A DNA stretch of 64,000 nucleotides from Trogon surrucura (GCA_020746105.1 CM036620.1:45156706-45220705); one strand, 5' to 3'. Counted from the first letter of the stretch, positions 36,461 to 50,220 are shown. The notes: generated by a model from the sequence alone, not told the origin. Numbers and translations are program-made.

Positions 36461-38356
36461 TCAGAGTGATTATAGGGAAAATACACTTGATTTTTAAATG
36501 GCACAAAGGTGTTAGAGGCAGATAGAAGAAGGCAAGGTACAAAGGAAGAATAGACTATAATGAGGGCCAGCAAGTAATGAGGTAGAGACAGCAGACATAG
36601 CATGAAACTTTGTCAGAAATATAAGCAAGAGGCAAACTAAACAGAATTTTGAGTATGGGTTTGGGACCTCTGCTTTTTTTTGGTGCTATGTCTATCCACT
36701 TACGGTAAAACTAACGTCAGCAAAGGCGATGAAACTATAATTCCTCTGGTTTAAAAGGTAGCGGCGTGGATGTATTTTTATGCTAACTAGGTAGATAGTT
36801 TGGAGGCTTTTCAGGCATTGTTTTGTTTCTTGCTTTTCAAAAATAGTCTGTTATTGCTAAAAGCTGACTTGTTGACTCACCAGTGATTAATGAATTACTA
36901 AGGACAGTGCTGATGTCTGGAGAGGATGACAGGTTCTGTTTGATATATTTTTTCATTCCATTTGTTTCCTTCCCCTTTTCATATTTTTTAAGAGACTATC
37001 TCTGTGTATATATTTAGTATAGATCCAAGTGAGAGCAAGGACTGACAGCTGAAGAATCATAGGGCCTTTTGTTTAGTAGTTTTCTTCAAAACACATTTTC
37101 ACAGATAACATTTCCAACTTGATGCTTAAGTTATTATGGATGTCTTTGAATAACTTCCCTAATTTAGGCCAGGGAAACAAATGTGCCACAAGTGCAGCAG
37201 GTTTCCATTTAATTCCAGCTGTTAACTTCTCACTTCCTAAAATAATATATAATTTCTACATATCTCAAACTTGCTTATATGCAGTATTTGAAAAAAGAAA
37301 TACATTTCTAGACAAATATAACACACAAACATTCTCTTTTTAAAAATATGTATACTAATGTATACATAAATGGTCAGGATGCTTTTTTTTGTGTGTATTT
37401 AATGTAGTTAAGGAGATAGACCAATTGCATGTGGATCATTACTTACACAGAAAATGATTGCAGCATAACAGGTAGATGTGTATGGTTGCTGTTGGCACAT
37501 GCTGTGTCTTTAACAGTGACTGCTGCACAAGCTCCTGAAAGCTATTTTAGAGTTATTACATTAATTTTTTTCCTGTCTGCACAAATAGAAGGTGTCAGCA
37601 GTCATTATGCTACCCATAAATTGACATTCCTAGCCAACAGAAATACAGTACCTACTGATAGAGTGGTAGTAAGCAACTTTATTGTCAGTTTTTAAAACCT
37701 AACTTCACGACACAACATCCCAAATAGTCCAAAACCACCAAAAGTGCCTCCAGAATACGTTTCTTTGAAAAGCTGTGTATAATTGTTTTTCGGTTTAGAC
37801 TTCGTGTTTCTTTTAAAAGCAAGGAAAAAAAAAAACCACAAAGCATTATGCCTATCTGTTTATTCTGTAGCTACATTTTCTTCTCAGGAATTAGTTCATT
37901 ATAATTGCCAAGTTGTTTTTAAGTCTTTATGAACTGTTGAGGCACTTACTGTCAGTGGGAGAAATTGCAAATGTATATATAGTATAAGAAACTGATGATT
38001 AAATCCCTCACATTGAAGTAATTCTGGAAAGGTTAATTAGAAACTCTAAGACAAGAAAGAAAACATCCTCTCTTCATATTGTGTTTTTTTTTTTTTTTTC
38101 CACTGAGCTCCTACAACCTCCTTTTCAATTTTTGTTTTTATTTTTTAGTATATTTCATTATCAGGTAAAAGGCCCAAACAATTTGCTGCCTGCTAGGTCT
38201 GCATCCCAGCTGTGTTCCACTTCCCTTGGATCCTGGAAGATTTCCAGTTTACATTGCTCAGGAGTCTTAAGATTATGTAAGATTTTTGTATCGTGTGTGA
38301 TTTCCTTTGGGATATAAATTCCTACACAAATGTGTGTTTTTCCACGTCAACTTTTT

Positions 38357-38406
38357 GGTTTGGGCTTTGAGTTTTGTTTTGGTTTTGTTTTGGTTTGGTT
38401 TTTTTT
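38357..38406. repeat. GTTTT/GGTTT-type low-complexity repeat
   Basis: Successive GTTTTGTTTTGGTTTT units on the + strand. A simple repeat of the poly-T family without retrotransposon body. Confidence 0.75.
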
Positions 38407-38854
38407 CATTTGTGTAGGCAATTTACACGGAGTACAGTCCTCTTAGTAAAGCTCTTAGGAAAGCTTTAATTCAGAAGATGATTTAGCCGGATGTTTCTAA
38501 AGCTGTTATAACATTTCTGGGCTATATTCTAAAACTTCTCAGTGTAGTAAAAAGCCCTAATATATTGAATATGATGAGAAAGCAATATAAGAACCTTACC
38601 CTCCTTTTCTGTTTTGACCCTTGTTTTTCTTGGCATTCGTAAGAGAGGATAAAAGAAGAAAATATTTTACATGGAGGTAGGCTGTTGTAAACCTGTAGTA
38701 AACAAAAAATTTAAAAATCCTTTAGTAGGTGTTAGCTGGTGTGTTGTGCCTGAGACCAAGTCGCCTAGAAAAGTGATCATGGAAGATGTTGGTATGTAAT
38801 GCCTGAAGTAGTTTCTCTAAAAAAAATAATAGTTTGCTTATGAGAAAAAAAAAA

Positions 38855-38871
38855 GGGGGGGTGGGGAGGGG
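38855..38871 (+). other. Potential G-quadruplex
   Basis: Seven G, T, four G, A, four G. The first run can split into two triplets, giving four G-runs with one-base loops. It directly follows a ten-A run. Sequence-based prediction only. Confidence 0.6.
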
Positions 38872-40431
38872 AGAGACTTCTCTTCCCGTTGATCTGTCTG
38901 CAGAGATGTCTTCCTGAGTGTTGTTACTGACTCAGGTGACCTTGCCTTCCCTCAGAAATATCTCTTTCCTTTCCGTTTTGCTTCCCAAACCCCTGTTCTT
39001 AGAACCAACTGCGTGTCCACCTCAGCCACTTTGTGAGTGCCCAGGTACAGCCTTGTCCGTACACACGGGCTTCTCCTGAATGTGCTTCTATGTAGGTTCA
39101 CACAATACTGTTCCAAACACACAAACCCAGTGTTCTCGACTGTCACCCTTAGCACGTTTATTTATTAAAATGCAAAATAATACATATTTTAGATACTTCA
39201 CTACTTTCAGCTCTGACTCTGTTACTACTGGGTGGTTTGTTTGGCCTGTTTGCTTCCCTGATTAGTTTCAACTCGCACAAAAACCTGGAAAGTCACATGG
39301 CATGACAGCTCCAAAAAAATGACAAGATACTTTCCGTGTGCTTGGTAATCCCATGTTTTTATACTTTTCACACTGTTCAAATACAGCTATAGATACACTT
39401 ACCCCCTTTTATTTACCTTCCCAGCCACATTTTCATTCAAATATTTATTCACAGCTGCATAATAAATACCTGATTTGTACCTAATTGTAGTAACTGATTT
39501 TCATTATTTATGAAAGTCATTGTCAGAATTCATTTATGGTTCTGACTGTGAAGAAACTTGGAGTGACAACTTCATATGACCACAGCAATAAAATAATTAA
39601 CTGGCTCACTTAAAACAAGTCAATGGCCAGGGCATTAACTCTTAATATTTCAGGAATTGTTTACATTTCTGTATTTATACTTCTGCAATTCTTTTACTTT
39701 CTGATTGATAGGATTCTGTTCTTGTATCATAAGCTTTAATTATCTTGCCTATTTTTGTGTTAAATAAGTAGTTTTGGAGAAATTAGGATGCCTGTCAGAT
39801 TCAAAAATTGGATGTGTGTTCTAATTTGTTTGTAGAGCTATGAAATAACTGTGGGCTAGGGTGGAAAAGCATTATGGGTATAGCCATGCAGACAAGCTTG
39901 CCAAGTGTCTATATATCATAAAATGTCTTAAATCTGTGGACATAAAAGGATGAAGACACAACCATTAAAAAGGCAGTCATTTTTGAGTATCGCATAATTT
40001 AAACACTTAAAGTTATTGAAGTGTCATGAGTTTATTACACCTAATTTATTAATACAATCATCTGGGATTCACTTATGTCTCTTGCTCTTCCCCAAAACAG
40101 AGGCTAAAAGTCTGTTTAAAATGCAGACTCTGCTTCAGTAGTAAAGCCTAAAATGTTTCTCAAAATACAGAGACAGGAAAGATTGCAACTTTGCTGTAGT
40201 CTTTGCAGATAATAGGTGGTGGTGTTCCTGTTTGTGTATATTTGTGTATGAAAGCAGGGCAGAGAGATCCAATAAATATGAAGTGAGTTTGGTTCCCATA
40301 AAGTTTTTCTGTTGCCACAATAGGTGACATCTGAATGGGGAAAACAGCCTGTTGCTCTGTCCTTTAATCGGGACCAAAAAAAGGAGAATCCTGACAAATA
40401 CCTTGTTACTGGATTCATACTTTGAAAAATC

Positions 40432-40432
<1 letters not shown>

Positions 40433-40458
<26 letters not shown>
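40433..40458. repeat. A26 homopolymer
   Basis: Uninterrupted run of 26 A, 343 nt before TENM3 exon 2. I checked whether it is the tail of a retroposed gene. The preceding 350 nt show nothing recognisable, and no flanking duplication is evident. Confidence 0.9.
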
Positions 40459-40463
<5 letters not shown>

Positions 40464-40801
40464 GAAAAACCTTGTCATTTTTTTCATTTGCCAAATTGCC
40501 TTTTCTTAGTTTGCATGTTCTGTTTCTTTTCTGCCCAGAAGCACTTTTGATGTGTCTAAGCAGTTGACAAAACAGTGCTAAGGTGTAGGATGAATGAAAA
40601 GGAGCACGGCAGAGAGCTGGAGACAAAAGAATCCACTTGATTGTAATCTATGTGGAGTTTTGACAAATCGCCTTGTGTGATACCCGAGACAATTAAACAC
40701 ATGAAGAGTTTTTACTTTTAGGTTCTTTAAAAAAGAATAATTTAAAAAAAAAAAATTTAAAAAAATTCTCACCTTCTGTTATCTTTTTTTCCCCTAATCA
40801 G

Positions 40802-41080
40802 GACAGAATTTTACCCTAAGGCAGTTAGGAGTTTGTGAACCAGCAACTCGTCGAGGACTGGCATTTTGTGCGGAAATGGGGCTCCCCCACAGAGGTTACT
40901 CTATCAGTGCAGGGTCAGATGCTGATACTGAAAATGAAGGAGTGATGTCTCCAGAGCATGCCATGAGACTTTGGGGCAGGGGGGTCAAATCAGGGCGCAG
41001 TTCCTGTCTGTCGAGCCGTTCCAACTCAGCCCTCACACTGACTGATACCGAACATGAAAACAAGTCCGACAGTGAAAATG
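40802..41080 (+). CDS. TENM3: Teneurin-3, second coding exon (residues 78-170 plus one base)
   Basis: This exon continues the teneurin intracellular domain. A pyrimidine-rich tract ending CCCCTAATCAG (AG at 40800-40801) precedes it. The first two bases complete the Gly78 codon, and the frame then reads [17 protein letters not shown], followed by [38 protein letters not shown] and [16 protein letters not shown]. These are characteristic, highly conserved teneurin N-terminal segments and match teneurin-3 as I know it. The exon ends at the strong donor ATG|GTAAGT (GT at 41081) in phase 1. It is 279 nt, a multiple of three, with phase 1 at both ends, so skipping it would keep the frame. The segment is serine-rich and probably disordered. 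The proline-rich rest of the domain and the membrane span must be encoded downstream of the window. Confidence 0.96.
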
Positions 41081-44000
41081 GTAAGTTCTTACGCATATAC
41101 CCATATATGAATCACTGGTTTTTATTTGCTGTTTTGGTTGACACTCAATAATTTTAAATCATTAAAGGAATGGCCTTGAATTATTTACCTTTTTTCCCCC
41201 CTCTCTTCTCAGAAAAGTCAATATTCAGCATCAGTCTTAACTATTGCAAGCTTTGGGTGTGGCGTTTTAGCTGTAATTTTGAAAGAGTTTAATCACGAAA
41301 AAAAGATTAGTGCTGTCTTATCTCAGGCCATGTCACCTGTTACCCTTTGGGGAACAGCTAAGTGGTGATAAAGGTGATCCCCAAGGCCAGCTTGCAATCA
41401 AAGGTTTCATTGTACACTCTTTTTCAAGACATCTTGGAGAAGTTGCAGAATCTTAGAATGGATGAATGAACACAAAGAATAGCTTATTAACAGGGCTCAC
41501 GTGATTGGAAAAGAAATTTGATTGCGCTTTAAACTTCCTAGTTGATGAGAGCAATTAGAATCGTGGTGAAGAGGGACATTGCGGCCTTTGATGTGCGTAT
41601 GGGAGTGGATTACTGTGGAATTAAAATCTGAAAAAAAAATACTAATCAGCAGTTTTCTAGGATGTGGAGTATGACCATTGTATGTTAAGGCTTAGTGTTT
41701 AAATGGCAATTGACTGATTTGTTTTTAAAGCTTTTCATATTTTGTTTTGCTTCCACTTGAGGTTATGAGCAGAACCTAATATGGTGTTAAATGCTAAGTG
41801 CACGAATCTTAGAAAACATTTTATCTTTAACTGATTTTTATTTGCAGAAGGTTTTTAGCTTTACTAGAATTAAAATGATTGTTCTGTTAACTTTGTGTTT
41901 TTCTATGTGGCAAATTAAAAAGAATAAAGAAAAATGAGTAAAAATGAAACTTAATGGTCGCTATTGCCTGCATCTCTTCATGTCATTTTATTAATTTATT
42001 AAACCTTATCTGCTCATCTGTACAAAAGTCAGAACAATTTTATTTGTCTTTTGGCAATAGTTGCACTTTTAAACTACAAGCAATAATGTTTAGTCCTAAC
42101 TATTTGTTATTTTAACTTCAGTTTGAGAAGAAGCAAAAGCTGTATTTTGGTATTACTCATACTTGTCTTTCCTCTGGTGGCTGGTTCTAACTGAAGATGC
42201 CTGTACAAGACAACTGTCTCGATGGGATCCTCCTTTTTTACATTGGACTTAATGCTGCGTGGTACCTGAGGAGACAGCTCTCAGTATTTGCAGGTGTCTT
42301 GTCTCATGCTTAGAAAAACTTATTTTGTGTCGGAGGCAAGTTTTGAGAGAGGATGGCAGGATTACTCGCCTACCTTCTTTTGGCATTGGAGTTTCTGCTG
42401 GATGATGACATTTTGGCTGCAAAACATCCCAGAATAAATTGTTGAGCAGTCCTATGATTTTCCTTTTGAAAGGTCTATGCTGAAGCAGATTCTCTTCTGT
42501 CTTGTAAAATCCTAGGTTAATGATCTTGAAAATACATGTTTATATATACACACATGCATACACACAGTTTCCCTAGAGAAAGATGTAATGTTACGCCTTA
42601 ACATTACCAAAGACGTGACTGCTTTGAAAGTACAGTAGGTTTGGTATGTTTTTTAAAAAACTTTATATTTACAATTTTTAAAAAAGTAAAATGCCTGATT
42701 ACAATACGCCAAAACTTCCTCTGTGAGCTTAGACTTTAGTTCTGTTTTTCCGTGTGTGAGAGGACTGTGAATATATTAGAAAATGTTATTCTGCACTGTT
42801 TAAAATTATAGAAGGAACGTCTGATGTTTGATATAACTTCAAAGAAAAGTTTAGTCACTAAAAAGGATTACAGTTGATTTATTTATTGATAGGGAGGCCA
42901 GCGGTCCGGCTTAAGAAGGTACTGGAACTGCTGTGAGGCTAATGAAATTTTGATGGCTTGAGAGTCCCCTAGGGTTATGAAATATAACTGGGACCATGTC
43001 ATGGGTTGCCATTTCAGTGGAGATGTTACAAAAGCAGTGAAAAGCTTAATCTTCTTTGGTATTTTTCTCTAAGTTTTTGTTTCCACTGAACATGGAAGAT
43101 TTGTCTGAGAAGCAGTTTTACACACACAGTTGAAAGTCAGTATGTTAAATGCTCTCGGTGGAATAGAAAGTATAATTTAAAGCCAGGGAAGCCACATCGT
43201 CCTGACAGGTGCAGGTGCTCTACTCAAAGGACCGAACTGCAGGTGTGAGTTGTGTTAATTGATGACTTGAAGTTAATAGCTGTGCCAGTATACTGTTAGA
43301 ACCTGACAAATCTGGATAAGGCTTTGAAGCCAAAGTCAGAGTTACGAGTCCTCTGTACTGTGTACTCCTTTGCTCTGTGTGTGTGTTGTGTGTGTGGCAG
43401 CTTCCTGACTAAATATTGATGGACCTGTTTTACAGGTAAATGCATATGTATGCTTACTTCTAAGGGAGATAAAGAGCAACAGGTTATGACGAGCAAAATG
43501 CAACACCAGATCATGCTTTCCTCACCTGAAGGCCTCAGTTCTTAAGCTGTTCACCCAGTAAAAGAATTTGCTGTTTAAATAGTTCATTACTATAAGCAGA
43601 CCTTATTGGAGTTAATGCGACTATTCACAGTGATGAGAACCGTGACTTATCCTACAGGTATATGAACTCAGGATTAACCATTTGTTGAATGAACTTGGGG
43701 TTTTCTTTCTCATAAGTCAGGCAAGAAGAGAAACTTAGCATGAAAACATGATTTTCTTTTCTTCCTTGTAACCATTGTGTGTATCTGATCTTCTGAAACA
43801 GTCATGAATTGCATATCACTAAGGAAGGCAGAACTCAAGGTTCTGTTGCATAATTACAATAAGTGGAAGTAGTTTGTTGAAGTATTAACATCTATTTGTC
43901 AAGGTCTCAACATCATATTTCTAAGATCTTACAAAAGCCATCTACGTTTGTTAATAATAATGGCAGGATTAGAAGTTTCCTTAAAGAAATAACATTGCAT

Positions 44001-47000
44001 ATGATTAAGTTGCAAGATTTTAAATGTACTAATAACATACCATGAATACAAGCAGACTTTATAATTTTTATTATTTGTTTTAGAAAACATCAGAACTGTC
44101 CATCACACAGAGGCTTTATAGATGTATTCTCACGTCGAAGTTTTATTTTACTGCTCAGTGAATCATTCTGAAGAGAAATATTTTTTTTTTTTGAGCTCAT
44201 TCAAGTTCCATATATGACTCTTGGTATTGTACTCATATTGGTGTCATTTCAGCCTCCCTGAAGGAGGACTTGCATCTGTTAATCTGGGCAACCTACCAGT
44301 GTCACATACAGTGTGATCTATCAGTTGGAGCACACTAAGCACACACGTGCTTCTTCAGGCTCCATTCCCAATGCAAGCTAATTCGTCAGTGCTGCATCAA
44401 GAAATTTGTGTTAGTAACTGTTCTAGGAGCTGTGGCTTTGAAAGAGGAGCAGCTCATCTTTACATGCTCGCCAGTAACTTTATGTTGTTAAGCTGTTCCA
44501 AGACTACCAAAGCTTGTCCTTTAAACTTGATAAATGTTCCATCAGAGTATGAGCTAAAAGTTGTAGTTAGGCTTCGCATGGCTCTTTTGCTTAAAGGGTC
44601 ATTGTATTTTTAAGGTATCTTAGAATCCACTCATTTAAATTATTTTTAAATTCATTAAAATGTCATCCCTGACTTTGTGCAATGTCAGAAAGCTAATAGG
44701 CAAAACATGAAAGGTAATTGAGCAGGTTATTCCTAAAATCCAGCTCCTCATGGAGTTATTTATTTATTGTTAAGATACATAACCAATTCTCTATGCACTT
44801 TTTGTGCTGGGTTGAGACTCGGGCTATGGCGATGATCATGACTGACATTTAAGACTTCAGCAACTCTGTCACCTTTTATCCCTTTGGAAGCCATGTTGGC
44901 AGTGCTGGAAGAGTTGGGCACTCTGGATAGACGTGTGCTACATAGTTGACTCCGTTTACAGCCACAAAGACTAGGTGGGCATACAGAAAATAATTCTGAT
45001 GGCACTAGAATGTGGGGGTTTATCTTCTTATTTTGTGATAGTTTTGCACTGATGAGGGTTTGCTACAAGACAGATCAGGATGTAGCAAAATAGAAAGAAA
45101 GGGAGGGAAGAAGTATGATATCATGCCCTCAGGCAGTCATTTTGAATTGGTTAGGTGAATGATTGGAAACTTGGACCCGTTTTTCGTAGATACAGAGAAG
45201 TATATATTGCTGGGAAGACTGTTCATCACTGAGGATTTCTGTAAAGAGAGAACAGCGGTTTATCCGTTACCTGGGCACCTGCTTGCTTCCTCTCCAACTT
45301 CAGTTTCTGATGATAGAATTCTTGTGAACGTAATGCTCTCTTGTCCTTCCAGAATGGTGAATTTACTGGCATTCACATCTCTGAAAACCAAGAAATACAT
45401 TGGTAAGATTCTTGTCAAGACATTTTAAACCTGTTCTCTCTAACCCAGTACGTCTATAACATATACTTGAATTCTGCATTCAGTACTTGAACTACTTCAT
45501 TCAGGAAGTAGTGTTATGCGTTTTCACCTGTGTAACATCCTTCTTTATGCTAAGGCAAAGCGTGATTTAGATGAACTCTACTGAATAGGAGCTGCTTGGT
45601 ACCTGCTAGCCAAATGCTGAGCCTACTGATCACAATCAGCCACGTAGCCGATGAATTAATAGTCATCTTAATACCACCGTTTACAGCTTCTTCACTCTTT
45701 CCCACAGTATTCCATCTACCAATTAGCTACCCCTCATTAAGCATGCCAATATCTCTTAAATTCTGCTTTGCTGCTAAGAAATTTCATGACTGGGAAATCA
45801 GTCTGGTTTATTGTTGGCAGAAGTCAGCTCTAAAATGATACTTACTATCTAAGAAGTCATACATATTTTTCTTTGGTTGCAAACACATGGAAGAGAAATC
45901 CGTACACAAGAGTAGTCATCCCTGGTTTTCTGCAGTATTATCACAAGTTTTCTGTAGTTACGCCAATTTTTAGTTTATGTTTTATTATGATTTTAGTTCT
46001 GTGGATATATTTAAATAAAACTTCCTAGCATTCACTGTTAATGCAATAATTCCTTTGGCTAGTAGTAGCCAAAGAGGTAACAGCTGAGCTGACCTTTTTC
46101 CAGTAACTTTTTGAGATCTCCTGATTTCAGAGGTTTGAGTGTCACTGAACCTGCAGTTGAGGAAAAGCATGAGATTCCAAAGGGCCATCTTAATGATGCT
46201 TTCATGATGGGTGTCTGGTACAGAACATTAGGTCAGAGGCTGAGGCTCTTTGGAAACACTTCCAAATCTTCTGATGTACAGGAACTGTAGGCTTAACAAG
46301 AGCTGACAGCAATCAAAATAAAATTGGGATCTGCAATGACAAACAAATCTAAGAAGAAAGTTTTAGAGAATTCACTCTTGACTGTTAAGCTTATAAGTCC
46401 TTCTAATGTTAAGGAGTGGTGAAAGACCAACTGTTGTAGTTCAGGATTTGTCCAGGGATGTGAATTTCAGGAAAGGACCATGCAGAAGGTGAAAAGAGGG
46501 TCAAATTTCTGAGGAGATGCTTACAAAAAGGCAATTGAGGAGGTCTAGGCATATGAATAAAATTGAGACATAGTCAGCAAAAAAGTGAAGCATTATACAG
46601 AAATGTGAATGCTAAGAAAAGGGAAAAGAGGGAGATGATTTGTAATTTAACAGTGAAGGAAGACGGGTAGTATATTACTGATGTTTCCTTCTGGTTGTTT
46701 TTATTTCAGCATTTGCTACCAGAGTAACTGATCACAGAGCTAACATTTATACTATTAAATAAAGGATTAGTGGTTACTTAGGTAAATAAAATTTAGTCTG
46801 CATGTATAGAGTGTCTGCAGCCTCTGGGCTTTTTATGACTCATGTCTGAGAAATCATTGATGATGGATATGGTTCTGGAAGGCAAAGCCAAACAAATAGG
46901 ACAGCTTCAGAAGAGGCAATGAGAAGGAGGAGGAGCTTGACTAGTCAGTTAGACAGGAAATATTGTAGAAAAAAAAAATTTGGAAGTTTATGCTTTATAA

Positions 47001-47514
47001 CAATAAGTATGTGTTTGTACTTGATGAGTTTTGTCAAGCTATTATGATTTCCTTCTGTAATAGTGTAAGTAATTTCTTGATAAGGAAAAAGGAACAAATG
47101 CTAAAAGTAATAGGTATTTTGCTATTAGTAAGATTTCTGACACTGCTTCACTCTTGACATACTCATAAATAGAGTCACAGGGGTCTAGGTTCATTATTGC
47201 AAGATAAATGTACAACTTCCTGGAAAAATCCGTCAAGAGTGATTGTCAGTATTTAATGAACTGGTAAGTTGAATCAAATAGTAGTTCACGTAGTGTGTCA
47301 AGATTTTCTTAATGATTTGGATAATGCAAATAGATTGTTGTAACCTGAAAAGAATTGCACACACTTTGTAGGACAGAATGAAAGCTGGTGAAATAATTCC
47401 ACATGAAAAAATGCAGTTCAGAAAATACAAGTGCAAAGACCTACAGTTAAGTGAGAATAATCAAATTTTCCAAATGTGAGCAAGACAAGCGGCTGCATAA
47501 GAGTCGTTTAGAAA
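41081..47514. other. TENM3 intron stretch after exon 2
   Basis: About 6.4 kb with no recognised element apart from short CA/TG-rich runs (42540-42566 and 43375-43397). Open frames are all under 95 codons and lack domains. Confidence 0.5.
43375..43397. repeat. Short (TG)n microsatellite
   Basis: CTGTGTGTGTGTTGTGTGTG: TG units interrupted once by TT. Confidence 0.8.
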
Positions 47515-49050
47515 ATCGTAGAATCCAGCTTAAAAGGGACCCTTTGAGGTCATGTGGTTCAACTATCTGTTTAGAGCTGGACTAACATCAACTTAGATGA
47601 GATGGCTCAAGGTCTTGTTCAGTTGCATTTTGAAAATTTAGAAGAGGTTCCATATAATCTCTGGGCAACTGTTCCAGTGCTCAAGCAACTTTGTTGTGAT
47701 TTTTTTCTTTCCTCTACTTTATGTCTAATTGGTTTCCCTTGCTGCAGCTGTGACCACTGCTTTGGGTAGTGAAAGATCAATGTTTAAATCTCCATCTTTC
47801 CCAGGCTCACTCAGCTTCTCCTCAAGTTGTATGCTTCAGCACTCCAGTCATCAGGGTCAGTCTACATGGAATTCATTCCGGTTTGTCAGTATTGTATGAG
47901 TACTGGCAAACCCAAAACTGAATGCTGTACACTAGATGTGGTCTTCAAATGCTGAACAAAAAAGGGACTAATCACTTCCTACAGTATGCTGGCTTCTGAA
48001 TGCAACCCAGTATGTGGTTAGGCCTTATTGTTGAAAGGGCACACTGCTGAACTTGTCCACATTGACTCCTCAGGTCCTTTACTACAAAGCTGCTTTCCAG
48101 TGGGCTCCCAGCTAGTGCTGTTAGATGAGGTTATTCTGCCTTTGGAATTCATGAGGTTTTTTTCAGCCAGTTCTTTCAGCCTGTTGAGAACCTTCTAAAA
48201 GGCAGTCCTGCCCTGCAGTGTGTTGATCACTCTCTCCAGCTTGGTGTCATCCACAAACTTGGCTGAGGGCGCATTCCATGCTATTCATTCTCAGTATGTT
48301 AAATGTAGTACAGACATAAAACAGCATCGGCCCCAATATTAACCCCTAAGGAATGTCATTAATATTGGCCAACAGTTGGTCTTTGCACTACAAAACGTAT
48401 TCTTTCAGCATCTTCAAACAACCAGTTTTCCACAAACGGCACTTTGTAGCTCACCCATCCAGTCTATCTCTCTCAGCTTGGCTACCAGGATAGTATGGGA
48501 GACTGTGTTGAAAACCTTGTTAAAATCAAGGCAGATGGCATCAGCTGCTCTTCCTTTGCTAAGATAATTGGCTGTTCATAGAAAGCAATCACTTTTTTGG
48601 GTGTGATTCGCCTTTGGTAAATATGTTAGCTCTTCTTCACTTTCTTTTCCTGGAGGCCTATCCAGGCATTTGAAGGAAAGCTCCAGCAGTATTTGTGCCA
48701 TAATCTTCCCTAGGAAATGGGAGTGAGGCTGACTGCCTCTACTTCCCTGGATACTCTCTGTCCTTCTTCAAGATAACATGATCTTTATCTTCTAAAAAGC
48801 CATCGGAACCTTTCTCCATTGCCGTAATCTTTCTAGGAATCACAGAGTGGCCTTTCAGTCACCTCTGTCAATGCCTGTGGATGTCTCCTGTCTGATCCCC
48901 TGGATTTGGGTATGTTCAGTTTATGTAAGTGGTGCTTAACACCTCGTCCTTCTTCTGCAGTGGTGGGGCTTCTCATCTGTCTTTGAGCTTTGGCTTCCCC
49001 ATGCCCAGTCCTGCATATCCAGGAAACATTTCTGTATTCCTCCTAGGTAG
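47515..49050 (-). mobile_element. Ancient CR1 LINE with degraded reverse transcriptase, minus strand
   Basis: Read on the minus strand, this is a long, old CR1. Near 48480-48545 the complement translates as CLDFNKVFNTVSHTILVA, a mutated motif A (usual form [16 protein letters not shown]). Near 48237-48267 it gives SAKFVDDTKL, the mutated FADD site. The C-terminal coding and 3' UTR follow, with the tail at 47515-47560 (complement of AAAATCGTAGAATCCAGC, then AAGGGACCC). The 5' limit is uncertain, about 48950-49100. Stops and indels throughout; a different and much older subfamily than the copies at 6217 and 25110. Confidence 0.85.
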
Positions 49051-50220
49051 TCATCAGCTGCAGGTCATAGTGGTTGTTTGTCAGCAGTGTTTTCTGCAGT
49101 ATGTGAGGGATTCTTCCGTGACCTTATAACGTGTCTTTTTATATGGTGCTACTGAAATAATCCTACTACTGCTCTCAGTGGTGCTAGGACAGAAATACTG
49201 TGTGTCTGTGACTGGTTTGGGGAATACATTTTGAGGAAAATGACAGCCAACTGGAAGCCTAGAGAAAGGTTCACAAGAATGATCAGAAGTTGTAAACACG
49301 CAACACTAGAAGAGGTTGGGAGAGTTCAGACTGTTGCACCTAGCGTGTTCTGTCTAGGTATTGGTGCTGCTATAAAGGCCACGTAAGGCAAATAGAACCA
49401 GAAGCAAATAATGCAAATAGCAAAGATTAGAACTTAGCTTAGACAATAGTCTTCCAAGGATAACTTGGTGAAAGAAATTCCTGGGGACCATGTGAATATT
49501 TTATCTTCTAAAGTTTTCTAAAACGTTGATGCAGTTCCTGTCAGTCCCGATTTGTGGGAGAGGATGGACAAAAGAAATGCTTCACTTCCCCTCTGGTTTT
49601 GTTTTGTGTGGGTCAACTGTGGTAACCCAAAAATTAATGAGGAAGCGTGTTGAGAAAATGAAGGCTATAAAAATGTTGCTCTGCAGTTTACTATAATACT
49701 AATATTTATATCTTGTTTTTTCTTCTAATTGTAAATGGTTAACTTTGCATAGATTTTTCTTTCCCCTCCTTGTTTTAAGTCTGATATAAAAATATTGCTG
49801 TTCAGCCCCTCTAAACAGAACATGTTCTTTTGGACTTGTTTGTGCAAAGAAACCTGAAAGAAAGCAGCTCTTTTTCATTTAAGTTGTGCTGTAATTGTAA
49901 GGTTGCCATGAAAGCGAAACATGCTTTGCACATCTATAAACTGATGATCTCTGCTGTTTTGATTTGGAATGTGGTTTTCATGTCCTTGGAAAATCACAGT
50001 GGTAGCAGTAAATTGTTTTAATTAATGAATGAGAAAGCAACAGATTTGCTGAATCAGGTTTATTGACGTAATTACCACAGGAATAAAAGGAGGGAAAAAA
50101 AAAATCTGTCAGAGCTGTGAGATTATTTGGTTTGTTGTCATTTAAAAACAAGTTTTTCAACCACCACATTTTTCGTTTCCAGTATAGTTATGTGGATATA
50201 GATGGTGTGTGTGGACATAT

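Larger units (their letters stand above)
36461..40432. other. TENM3 intron stretch before exon 2
   Basis: About 4 kb of AT-rich intron holding a (GTTTT)-type repeat (about 38357-38406) and a G-rich tract (38855-38871). No gene or transposon recognised. Confidence 0.5.
24099..40801 (+). other. TENM3: TENM3 intron between the two coding exons
   Basis: This 16.7-kb phase-1 intron is bounded by GT at 24099-24100 and AG at 40800-40801. It contains, in order, a MIR-like remnant, an old CR1 tail, a 54-nt hairpin, a recent CR1 reverse transcriptase copy, another MIR-like SINE, a minus-strand CR1 fragment, a possible G-quadruplex and an A26 run about 345 nt before the acceptor. I see no additional teneurin exon in it. 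Confidence 0.9.

Noticed and set aside
40080-40458. Sequence before the A26 run considered as a retroposed gene with a poly-A tail
   Set aside because: No coding homology, no polyadenylation signal at the right distance and no flanking direct repeat found.
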